From CAXRGH01 sp964230195 (GTDB lineage: Bacteria; Pseudomonadota; Gammaproteobacteria; Enterobacterales; Alteromonadaceae), in NCBI GenBank assembly GCA_964230195.1, contig CAXRGH010000208.1:1-11461 (forward strand): a stretch of 11,461 nucleotides of DNA. Direction: 5' to 3'. Shown one piece after another: positions 1-7,722 of this stretch. Under the pieces are notes generated by a model, which saw only the letters and a program-made list of their open reading frames with translations, did not search any database and was not told where the DNA came from. The first letter of the stretch is position 1, and each line of letters opens with the position of its first letter. The translations under genes were made by a program, and so were the position numbers.

Positions 1-1820
1 ATGGTGAGCTCAATAATATCGCCCGCTTGCGCATTATCTGGCAAAGTCACTTCAACTTGAACACCATCGGCAACATTCGCTTCATCAATCACATCATCTG
101 AATCAGCTTCAGGGATTGCGATAATGGGTTGGTCAGGCGCAGTGGTATCGTTCAACTCAAGTGTAAATGGCTCAACGTTTGACGGTTCACTAGTATTGCC
201 AGCACTGTCAGTCAAGGTGGCAACGGCTGTGTAATCGCCATCATTGAATGCTGGAACCGTCACCGTAACGGGCGCCTCACCATCCCAAGATGTAGGAATT
301 GCGCTGCTTACTGTGGTCTCGTCACCATCAGGTTGAGTAATCACTAAGTCGATCACATCCCCTATTTCAGCACCCTCTGGAATAGTCACCAGTACCTGCA
401 CACCATCACTCAATTCATCTTCATCAATCAAAGTATCTGGCTGAGCTTCTGGAATACTAATGGTAGGCGCATCAGTGGCGGTCGTGTCGTCGAGTTGTAG
501 TTCAAATGGTACAGTATTAGACGGATCACTGGTGTTTCCAGCATCATCAGTTACGGTCGCAACAACCGTATAATCGCCGTCTGTGAATGCCGGCACTGTA
601 ACCGTTACCGGATCTTCACCATTCCAATTGTTAGGCACTGCACTGGTAATGGTTGTTTCTTCACCATCAGGCTGTGTCACAGTGACATCAATCACGTCAC
701 CGGATTCAGCATCCTCTGGTAATGTCACTTCAACTTGAACACCGTCCGCAACATCATCGGCAGATAGCTGGCTGTCAGGCTCTGCTTCTGGGATTGTTAC
801 AACGGGGGCTGACGGGGCATCAGTATCCTCATCTCCAAGGATAAATGCTTCTGTGTTTGATGCCTCACTCTGATTGCCACTGGCGTCAGTGACGGTAGCC
901 ACTGCGCTGTACTCTCCATCAGCGAAAGCGGGTACCGTCACTGTGATTGGATCTTCACCGTTCCATCCGGTGGGGATTGCGCTACTGACAGTCTGCTCAT
1001 CACCACTCGGTTGAGTGATGACAATATCAATCACATCGCCAATGTCAGCACCGTCTGGTACCGTGACTTCAATTTGAACGCCGTCAACCACGTCCTCTTG
1101 GTTAATCACATCATCGTCTTGAGCTTCTGGAATGGCTATCACAGGCGCATCTGGTGCCGTGGTATCTTCAAGATTTAACGTAAATGGCACTGTGTTTGAA
1201 GGATCGGTTTGATTCCCCTCATCATCTGTGACAGTAGCAGTGACTGTGTAGTCGCCATCGTTGAATGCAGGAATAGTCACCGACACAGGCGACTCGCCAT
1301 CCCAATTACTGGGAATCGCTGAACTGACCACTGTTTCTGAACCGTCTGGCTGAGTGACTGTAAGGTCAATAATATCTCCCACCTCAGCCAAGTCAGGTAA
1401 TTCGACCAAGACTTGAACGCCATCAGCCACATCTTCTTCGCTTACGCTGTCGTCGTCTTGTACTTCAGGAATGCTGATCACAGGGGCATCAGCTAATACA
1501 TCATCATTCAGTTGAAGAGTAAATGGCACTTCATTTGATGGGCCTGTTTGCTGGTCATCATCATGAGTCACTGTTGCCGTTACCGTGTAATCACCCTCTG
1601 AAAATGCGGGAACGGTAACGGTAATGGGATCACTCCCGTTCCAACTTGCAGGTACCGCGTTGGTCACTACACTGCTAGAACCATCAGGTCGAGTGACAGT
1701 TAACTCAACTAAATCACCTGATTCAGTGTTTTCAGGTAATGTCACTTCTACTTGAACACCGTCAGCGACTTCATCAACATCAACAATGTCATCAGGCTGC
1801 GCTTCTGGAATAGCAATACT
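1..1820 (-). repeat. Six in-frame tandem repeats of exactly 339 bp (113 aa), sixth cut by window edge
   Basis: The IPEA-type motif that opens each unit recurs with its Glu-Ala codons at 1801, 1462, 1123, 784, 445 and 106, every step exactly 339 bases. Unit limits are 1820-1482, 1481-1143, 1142-804, 803-465, 464-126 and 125 to beyond 1. Each unit contains, in order, IPEA/IPEV, a DGVQV strand, GDxIDLxITQPDG, SAIPxxWNGxxPxTVTVPAF, GDYTVxATVTD and PSNxxPFTL, ending in a D-TTAPDAP-like linker. This looks like a bacterial Ig-like (Big family) extender domain. Synonymous codons differ between copies, so the array is diversified and not freshly duplicated. The array continues outside the window, so the total copy number is unknown. 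Confidence 0.92.
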
Positions 1821-4094
1821 CAACTCACGATCCACTGGGTTGATGTCTAATCGAATCGTGTCATTAATGACTGATTCATTAACATCCCCTGTGTCCTCGT
1901 CAATATCTTGAACGGTAATCTCAACATCAAGCACAATATCATCTTGCTGATCGTCTGGGGGTGTGATTTCGAGCTCGTCAAATTGCTCTGGAGTGAGGGT
2001 AAAGGTGCCGTCACCATTATCAGTACCGGTTGACAGATCTGTCCCCTCAGGAATGTTACTAATGACAATTTGAGTCACCGTCTCACTGCCATCGGTATCT
2101 TCTAACGTAGGGGTAACATCAACAGATACCGGGGCTCCAGCATCCGCATCAACAACTGGGTCAGGCAAACTGGGTGCATCAGCAACCGAATTGACCACAA
2201 CCTCGATGGTGCCTGTCGCTTGGTTTGTTGTTATATCACCAGTTTCTGGATCAACATCTTGATTCACAACGGTGACAAACAAGGTGAAATCGTCTGCACT
2301 ATTCGCTGGCGGCGTAATGGTTAACCCTGCCAGTTCACTTGGCTCTAAACGGAAGCTTCCGTCGGCTTGTTCAACACCTGCAGACAATACGGCTCCCGCT
2401 GGAACACCAGTAATTGAAATAAATTGAACACTTTCACTGCCATCATCATCGCCTTGATCATCCAAACGTTGACGACTGTTTTCATTGTCAAAGCGAGTAT
2501 TTAATTGATCGAATAATGAGGAATCAATGTTCAATTCAATAGGTGTATCTTCATCGCCTTCAACATCACCGAGTTCAAGATCAGGTACGTCTGCTTGAGC
2601 ACGGACTTCTACGGGTAAATTAGCAATGGTGGTAACCGTGCTGACATTCCCGGTATCTGGGTCAACCAATTGGTGGTCAACAGCGACGGTTAAGACAAAA
2701 TCAGTACCGCTATCTTCGGGTGGTGTGAGGAATAAATTGTCGAGTTCTTCGTGTGCAATGATAACACTACCATCGTCTTGAACCTCACCGACGCTTAACG
2801 TTGCACCGTTCGGAATATTGTCTATCTGGATACGAGAAACTGTCTCAAATTCGTTGGTTTCAAAAGTGGTAATAGAAAGCTGGATAGTGCCATCTTCTTC
2901 AACTGATGCGCCAGCGGTAGCCACAATAGGTGCCGATGCGTCACCGGACACAATGACAGTGAGTTGTCCCGTGTTGCTGTTGAACGTAACTTGCCCTGTA
3001 TCTTCATCAACATCTTGGTTATTGACGGTTACTACAAGCTGAATGTCAGCAGGATCGCCTGGCGCAGGCGTAATTGCTAGCCCCTCCAGTTCCTCTTCTT
3101 GCAATGTAATGCTACCGTCATCGTTAACAATACCTGCAGACAGAGAAGCACCTTCTGGGACACCTTCAATCACGATATTTACAATAGATTCGCTGCCCGA
3201 TGTATCGGTAACTCCTGTGACTATCGTTAGCGGTATAGGGTCATTGATACCCGTTGTACTATTAAACGCTTCCAAGATCGGTGTATCCGCCTGAGCGTCG
3301 ACTGAAACTCCGATGTAACCAAAGACTTGCTGTAAAGCCCCAGTGTCATCAACGTAATTAAGCACCGTGGTTAAAGTGAAGTCTTCTGCGAAATCAACTG
3401 GAGTTGTTACGGTTGCAGCCTGTAACTCTTCCAATGAAAAACTCCATGTACCATCCTGGTTGTTAACACCTGTTGAAAACGTGATGGTCTCAGGTACATT
3501 GGTTAAGGTGATAGACTGCAGGTCGGTGGTATCAATGGTCGAAAGGAACAGGTTAAGGGGACCATCTTCTACTGCGTTTATTTGACCATACAGGGGTTGC
3601 AGAGATTCTTGCGGAGCAGCCGCATTTTGCTGTAAATCATCTTCATCAATGGTCGGAGCGACCGAAGATGCAGGTGCTCTTGATGCTGGCTGAACAGGTG
3701 TTCTCACCTCATCAACCACATTGGCTTCTTCTGGGTTGATGGGCGTATTTGGATCAATGTCTAATGGACGCAGTGCTTCAGATGGCGTTACTGAACTGCC
3801 TGGCGAAATCGACTCACTACCAATGGGCGCGCTACTCACTGGCGGAGGCTGCGGTGTATTGTTCTGTGCCGGCGCGGGTGAAGTCAATTCACCTTGAGGC
3901 GCCGCGCTTCCTGCTTGCGGTGTCACATTATCAGACGGTTCAACCAGCGGCTGCTGGGTCTCATCAGAAATGTTAACGTTTTTATCAACGTGTTGAACAC
4001 TCGTGAGGTGTTGATTGGTACCTCTATCTCCCTCAAGTGCTTTTGCCTCATCTGATACTGCGTTTAGAATATCTCTAGTAGTCTTATCAGCCAT
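1..4094 (-). CDS. Giant repeat adhesin, presumed type I secretion cargo (N-terminal 1364 residues; C-terminus outside window)
   Basis: An open frame runs without a stop from an ATG at 4094 off the left edge of the window. The start is fixed by an AAGGAG ribosome site (4106-4101) six bases upstream. There is no N-terminal signal peptide, as expected for type I substrates, whose signal is C-terminal. Residues 1-170 form a low-complexity leader rich in Pro, Ala, Ser, Asn and Gln. Residues 170-758 hold about five cadherin-like/VCBS-like repeats with ELxxLxITPP and QDVDxDTG motifs. From residue 759 onward come 113-residue Ig-like repeats (SIAIPEAQ...ADGVQVEVTLP...SNTVPFTL). The protein is rich in Asp, Glu, Thr and Val, poor in Lys and Arg, and shows no Cys in my translation, typical of calcium-stiffened adhesins such as LapA or BapA. 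The gene lies last in an operon with two ABC proteins and an HlyD-type adaptor. Adhesion or biofilm function is inferred; the ligand-binding and RTX regions would be in the missing part. Confidence 0.9.
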   Translation of the reverse strand, partial: MADKTTRDILNAVSDEAKALEGDRGTNQHLTSVQHVDKNVNISDETQQPLVEPSDNVTPQAGSAAPQGELTSPAPAQNNTPQPPPVSSAPIGSESISPGSSVTPSEALRPLDIDPNTPINPEEANVVDEVRTPVQPASRAPASSVAPTIDEDDLQQNAAAPQESLQPLYGQINAVEDGPLNLFLSTIDTTDLQSITLTNVPETITFSTGVNNQDGTWSFSLEELQAATVTTPVDFAEDFTLTTVLNYVDDTGALQQVFGYIGVSVDAQADTPILEAFNSTTGINDPIPLTIVTGVTDTSGSESIVNIVIEGVPEGASLSAGIVNDDGSITLQEEELEGLAITPAPGDPADIQLVVTVNNQDVDEDTGQVTFNSNTGQLTVIVSGDASAPIVATAGASVEEDGTIQLSITTFETNEFETVSRIQIDNIPNGATLSVGEVQDDGSVIIAHEELDNLFLTPPEDSGTDFVLTVAVDHQLVDPDTGNVSTVTTIANLPVEVRAQADVPDLELGDVEGDEDTPIELNIDSSLFDQLNTRFDNENSRQRLDDQGDDDGSESVQFISITGVPAGAVLSAGVEQADGSFRLEPSELAGLTITPPANSADDFTLFVTVVNQDVDPETGDITTNQATGTIEVVVNSVADAPSLPDPVVDADAGAPVSVDVTPTLEDTDGSETVTQIVISNIPEGTDLSTGTDNGDGTFTLTPEQFDELEITPPDDQQDDIVLDVEITVQDIDEDTGDVNESVINDTIRLDINPVDRELSIAIPEAQPDDIVDVDEVADGVQVEVTLPENTESGDLVELTVTRPDGSSSVVTNAVPASWNGSDPITVTVPAFSEGDYTVTATVTHDDDQQTGPSNEVPFTLQLNDDVLADAPVISIPEVQDDDSVSEEDVADGVQVLVELPDLAEVGDIIDLTVTQPDGSETVVSSAIPSNWDGESPVSVTIPAFNDGDYTVTATVTDDEGNQTDPSNTVPFTLNLEDTTAPDAPVIAIPEAQDDDVINQEDVVDGVQIEVTVPDGADIGDVIDIVITQPSGDEQTVSSAIPTGWNGEDPITVTVPAFADGEYSAVATVTDASGNQSEASNTEAFILGDEDTDAPSAPVVTIPEAEPDSQLSADDVADGVQVEVTLPEDAESGDVIDVTVTQPDGEETTITSAVPNNWNGEDPVTVTVPAFTDGDYTVVATVTDDAGNTSDPSNTVPFELQLDDTTATDAPTISIPEAQPDTLIDEDELSDGVQVLVTIPEGAEIGDVIDLVITQPDGDETTVSSAIPTSWDGEAPVTVTVPAFNDGDYTAVATLTDSAGNTSEPSNVEPFTLELNDTTAPDQPIIAIPEADSDDVIDEANVADGVQVEVTLPDNAQAGDIIELT
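1821..3585 (-). repeat. About five cadherin-like/VCBS-like repeats in the adhesin
   Basis: Degenerate repeats of roughly 110-137 residues share a pattern: SExVxxIxIxxVPxGAxLSxG, then DDGSxxL, then ELxxLxITPP, then DFxLxVxVxxQDVDxDTG. The ITPP-type motif recurs near 1965, 2315, 2725, 3070 and, in a weak form (VTTP), 3405. The copy around 2440-2600 carries an extra polar stretch of about 20 residues (RFDNENSRQRLDDQGDD region). The acidic DxDTG and DDGS turns are plausible calcium sites by analogy with cadherin-like adhesin domains. The copy nearest the N-terminus is the most divergent and may be a capping domain. Confidence 0.75.
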
Positions 4095-4160
4095 AACCTG
4101 CTCCTTAGTCACCTTAACTTAAAGTGTAGTAATCATTTGAATACAATGTTATTTTTTTTG
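4095..4160 (-). promoter_or_regulatory. Short leader between adaptor gene and adhesin gene
   Basis: The 66-base gap between the adaptor stop and the adhesin ATG holds a strong AAGGAG ribosome site. A weak promoter-like pair can be drawn in the minus direction (TTGTAT near 4145, then TTTAAG after 17 bases), but it is poorly matched. I see no hairpin plus T-run terminator, so the adhesin is probably co-transcribed with the transporter genes. Confidence 0.35.
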
Positions 4161-5510
4161 TTACCTTTCACTGAACGCCTGTCGCTGAGCGACCCTAAAT
4201 GGTTCCAGTAAATAGTCGGCGACTGTTTTTTCTCCGGTTAAAATATCTGCCTGTAATACCATGCCAGGCATCAAATAATTATCGAGTTGACCCACCCACT
4301 GCTGTTCCAGTGAAATGAGAGTTTTGAAATAAGGATTTCCTTTTTCATCAAGGAATGAATTGCTTGAAACGTGCTCTAAAGTGCCTGTCACCGTGCCGTG
4401 TTTTGAGAAATCGTAAGCGGTCACTTGAACATTCACTTTTTGTCCAACTTGAACGTGAGCAACGTCTTTTGTGTCGATGCGAGCTTCGGCAATTAAGTTA
4501 CCCTCCATTGGAATGATTTCCAGCAGGGTATTTCCGGCCGCGGCCACCTCACCTTTCGCATCAATGGTCAGTCCCTTCACGAACCCGGCAATGGGGGAAC
4601 GAATAGTCAGGTTGTTCATACGATGCTCAACTCGCGCCAATGACTGTTCCACCTCATTTTTTTCACTTTCAATGGCGGTCAACCGTGATTGGTTGGCGTT
4701 ACGAGTATTGGAAGCTGCTTCGGCTATCAAAAACTTGGCTTCTTTAATTTGCTCAGCTGACTCATTGAGGCGTCCGCGAGTACGCTCAACATTAGTGATC
4801 ATGGTGGCACGTTCTTGATTCGTTTGAATCATCTGTAACTTACTGATGTCACCTGTAAGTTCTAACTCACGGAGCATGTCAAGTTTGTCATCCACCAGAC
4901 GCAGCTGACTTTTCATTGTGCGCAACTCGGCGTAGTAGTTGTTGTGCTCTTTGGTGCGCTGATTCAACCGTGATTGCAACGCGTCCATTGTGGCTTTCTC
5001 TTTCTGGTTTTGAGATTCCAACACATTGACTTGCTCATTTACCAGCGATTCAAACTCGGGCAAAAATGCCGAAAAGTCGGGACTCTCATTATTCAAAAAT
5101 GCATTGATACGGACTTTTTCTATTCCGAGTGATGCAACACGCGCATGCAACTGATCGCGCTCTGATTGAATGGTCGTGGGATCAAGTGTTATCAACACAT
5201 CCCCCTCTTTTACCAACTGCCCTTCCTCGACGTTCACATCTTGTACTTCGCCGCTTTCAGGATGTTGGATTTGCACCACGGATTCTCTGGGGATGATTTG
5301 TCCCTGCGCTTTGGTGATTTCAGCTATTGGCATGAATGATGCCCACAACAGAAACGCAAGGATCAGTAGAAAGAGTACGATGGGTGTTCTGCGACGAACA
5401 ATACCAACATCCTCACGGTCGAATTCTGAACTTAGGGTGTTCATTTGGCTTTCATCTGCAGCTTGGTAAATCGCACTTCTGATTTTCCGCATGTATGATT
5501 TGATGATCAT
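4161..5510 (-). CDS. HlyD/LapC-type membrane fusion protein (type I secretion periplasmic adaptor)
   Basis: This 449-residue protein links the inner-membrane ABC transporter to an outer-membrane TolC-like channel. The N-terminal 40 residues are cytoplasmic, and one membrane helix follows at about 42-60 (IVLFLLILAFLLW). A lipoyl-like half (VVQIQHPESGEVQDVNVEEG, about 79-98) comes next, then a long heptad-rich coiled coil of about 200 residues. The returning lipoyl half (IRSPIAGFVKGL...GNTLLEIIP) and a beta-barrel region (VQVGQKVNVQVTAYDFSKHGTVTG) close the protein, as in HlyD, LapC and PrtE. I chose the ATG at 5510 because AGGAG lies eight bases upstream; a TTG at 5531 would overlap the preceding gene and lacks support. 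It starts 10 bases after the upstream ABC gene, so translation is probably coupled. All canonical parts seem present. Assignment to the family is firm; the specific cargo is inferred from the adjacent adhesin. Confidence 0.93.
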   Translation of the reverse strand: MIIKSYMRKIRSAIYQAADESQMNTLSSEFDREDVGIVRRRTPIVLFLLILAFLLWASFMPIAEITKAQGQIIPRESVVQIQHPESGEVQDVNVEEGQLVKEGDVLITLDPTTIQSERDQLHARVASLGIEKVRINAFLNNESPDFSAFLPEFESLVNEQVNVLESQNQKEKATMDALQSRLNQRTKEHNNYYAELRTMKSQLRLVDDKLDMLRELELTGDISKLQMIQTNQERATMITNVERTRGRLNESAEQIKEAKFLIAEAASNTRNANQSRLTAIESEKNEVEQSLARVEHRMNNLTIRSPIAGFVKGLTIDAKGEVAAAGNTLLEIIPMEGNLIAEARIDTKDVAHVQVGQKVNVQVTAYDFSKHGTVTGTLEHVSSNSFLDEKGNPYFKTLISLEQQWVGQLDNYLMPGMVLQADILTGEKTVADYLLEPFRVAQRQAFSER

Positions 5511-5520
5511 GTTCCTTCTC

Positions 5521-7695
5521 CTACTTCGCAACTTTGACCGACTTTGAAATCCCGTTCACTCGGGCAATTTGTCCTTCACACATAACAACTTCCTTATCCG
5601 CAATGCGTTTGATCGCCGCGTTATTTGTGATGACTACGATGGTTGAACGTTTTTTCAAAGTTTTTAAAATGGGGACGAGCTCATGAACCCTAAAATCATC
5701 AAGGTGATTGTGTGGTTCATCGAGTAAAATTAATTTTGGTTTTTTCAATAAAATACGAGCGATACCGATACGCGTTGTGAGACTTGCCGAATAGTCTTTG
5801 TCGTCGTGGAACCAGGTATCTAATCCCTCTGGCAAATCGGTTGAGTTTCTAGTGAGATTGAGTGCTCGACAGACGGCTGAAAGCTCTGCTTTGGTCGCTG
5901 CTATGTTGGCCATAATAAGATTTTGGGTGAGTGTGCCGTGAAAGATGGACACTGTGTCAGGCAAATAGCCGACTTCTCTTCGGTATTCCGATGGGTTAAA
6001 GCGACGAATATCAAATTGATTGACTTTGACACTACCCGAGTTTGGCTGCAGCATGCCTGCCATTACTTTCATAAGCGTTGATTTTCCAGCGCCGCTGTCA
6101 CCACTGATAACGATCATTTCGCCATGTTTAACTTTGAGGTTGATATTCATCAGTGCAGGTTGACGTTCCACTTCATAGCGAAACATGACATTTTTCAATT
6201 CCATTTCACCTTGAACACCGTTGGCACTGCGCACTAATCCTTGCGTATTGGTTTCTGGTGGAATACTGAATAGATCATCAATACGGGCTGCCGCACCACG
6301 AACCTGCTTAAGCTTAGCTAGACCAAGAGAAACTGACTGGAGGGGCGTTAATGTCCGCCACACTAAGATCATCGCCGCAATTAATACACCTGGCATCAGA
6401 TTGCCCGCCATGACCTCGAGAGCACCAACAGCAATCACACAAACGCCACCTGTCATAATGATGGCATACGAAAAATTAGACACGAGAGAAGATTGCTGAG
6501 TGGCTGTCATTGAGGCTCTCGCTGACAAAATAGAACGCAACTGGAAAGCCTTTTGCCACTTTGGAAGACGACCCGAAAAACGTAATAGCTCGTTCTCTTC
6601 GAGTATTTCTTCTCCGAGTTTATGTTTCATTGAGGTGATAGCCGCAGTTGCCTGCGCAGATTCAGCGAATGAACGTCTTGCTAGCCACCCCGCAGTTAAC
6701 AGAAGGAACGCTGCCAAGAATATAATACCGCCCAATTTTGGCGACAGTATAGTCAACACAATGGCAAACAAAATAGAGCTTGGAAAGTCTAATAATGCTT
6801 GGGTCAAATTACTGCTGATAAACTCTTTTATGGATGCAATATCACGCCAGCGGTAAAGGTGAGTATGCGGTTTTGTTGCTTCTAGCGTCACAGGATTGAG
6901 GCTGAGTAAATGACGTAAAACTTTCTGTGATACTAAAAAGTCAAAACGATTACTGATATCAATGAGTAGCTGTGAGCGCATGTTACGCATCACAAAGTCT
7001 GCAAGTAACGCGATACCGACTCCCACCGCAAGGGCAATCAAAGTAGATGTTGATTCTGCTGGAAGCACTCGATTGTAAATGGACATCACGTACAACGGCA
7101 TGGCAAGTCGCACGAGCATCAAGACAACACTCAGTATGATCAAGTGATTACGGTGCTCTTTAAAACGTCGCATTAATTTACTGACTGTGTCGACGCCCAT
7201 TTTATTAACGGGGTGATCATGTAAATCAAACTCGCTCGAGAAATAGAAGATGGTCATGCCAACACATTCGTTGACATGCACACGATTAAGGTGGCCATCA
7301 CGGTGAATTATCAATTTGTCTTTTTGTGAGCGGCTTTGTCCCAGAACAACCAGCGATTCACCGTTGACATCAGTACACAAATAGGGAAACCGAAAGCACT
7401 CATTCTGCTTCTCAAAGGTTGCCGTGTAATTTAATTTGTAGCCAAGGTTTCCAATGGATTGAATGAAATTTTGAGTGGTAAAATCATCAATTTGATACGG
7501 GGTTGCTTCACATAGATGACGACTGTCACCTTCAAAACCAAGTCCTGTCAGGAGAATTTGAAGATCTTTAAAAAGACTGTTTCCCTCTAGGCGGTAAGTA
7601 CTAAACACATTATCTATAAATGAATCCTGCAAACGATCCAATGAAGGATCGTTTGCGTTACCGGTATCGTTATCGAGCGCGTAATTTTCTGCCAT
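5521..7695 (-). CDS. Type I secretion ABC half-transporter with N-terminal C39-like domain and degenerate ATPase motifs
   Basis: 724 residues. Residues about 35-155 form an N-terminal domain in the place of the C39-peptidase-like domain of HlyB or LapB. The catalytic Cys motif is not visible, so it more likely binds cargo than cleaves it. The membrane domain spans about 185-470, with the typical PLYVMSIYNRVLP segment after the first helix. The ATPase domain has an A-loop Tyr in MFRY (507), Walker A GDSGAGKST (532-540), Walker B LILLDE (655-660, with the catalytic Glu) and D-loop HNHLD. Three elements are off consensus: the Q-loop Gln is Asp (YLPD, 580), the LSGGQ signature reads YSASL (635-639), and the switch His is Asn (VVITN, 691). 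The ATG at 7695 has GGAG six bases upstream. The gene begins 27 bases after the other ABC gene, and the two proteins probably form a heterodimer, as RtxB/RtxE do in MARTX export. Whether it hydrolyses ATP normally is uncertain. Confidence 0.9.
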   Translation of the reverse strand: MAENYALDNDTGNANDPSLDRLQDSFIDNVFSTYRLEGNSLFKDLQILLTGLGFEGDSRHLCEATPYQIDDFTTQNFIQSIGNLGYKLNYTATFEKQNECFRFPYLCTDVNGESLVVLGQSRSQKDKLIIHRDGHLNRVHVNECVGMTIFYFSSEFDLHDHPVNKMGVDTVSKLMRRFKEHRNHLIILSVVLMLVRLAMPLYVMSIYNRVLPAESTSTLIALAVGVGIALLADFVMRNMRSQLLIDISNRFDFLVSQKVLRHLLSLNPVTLEATKPHTHLYRWRDIASIKEFISSNLTQALLDFPSSILFAIVLTILSPKLGGIIFLAAFLLLTAGWLARRSFAESAQATAAITSMKHKLGEEILEENELLRFSGRLPKWQKAFQLRSILSARASMTATQQSSLVSNFSYAIIMTGGVCVIAVGALEVMAGNLMPGVLIAAMILVWRTLTPLQSVSLGLAKLKQVRGAAARIDDLFSIPPETNTQGLVRSANGVQGEMELKNVMFRYEVERQPALMNINLKVKHGEMIVISGDSGAGKSTLMKVMAGMLQPNSGSVKVNQFDIRRFNPSEYRREVGYLPDTVSIFHGTLTQNLIMANIAATKAELSAVCRALNLTRNSTDLPEGLDTWFHDDKDYSASLTTRIGIARILLKKPKLILLDEPHNHLDDFRVHELVPILKTLKKRSTIVVITNNAAIKRIADKEVVMCEGQIARVNGISKSVKVAK

Positions 7696-7722
7696 GATTG
7701 ACTCCGACTATCCGTTTGGTTG

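Noticed and set aside
1..1820. CRISPR array
   Set aside because: The repeat is 339 bp, in frame within a long coding region and diverged at synonymous sites; it encodes protein domains.
2818..3976. Several plus-strand frames of 70-85 residues opposite the adhesin gene
   Set aside because: They are antisense shadows of the low-complexity adhesin reading frame, with no ribosome sites or domains.
5511..5531. TTG start of the adaptor gene overlapping the ABC gene
   Set aside because: The ATG at 5510 has a well-placed AGGAG and gives a normal N-terminus for the family.
6221..6856. Plus-strand frames of 92 and 118 residues
   Set aside because: They lie wholly inside the ABC gene on the other strand and show no protein-like features.
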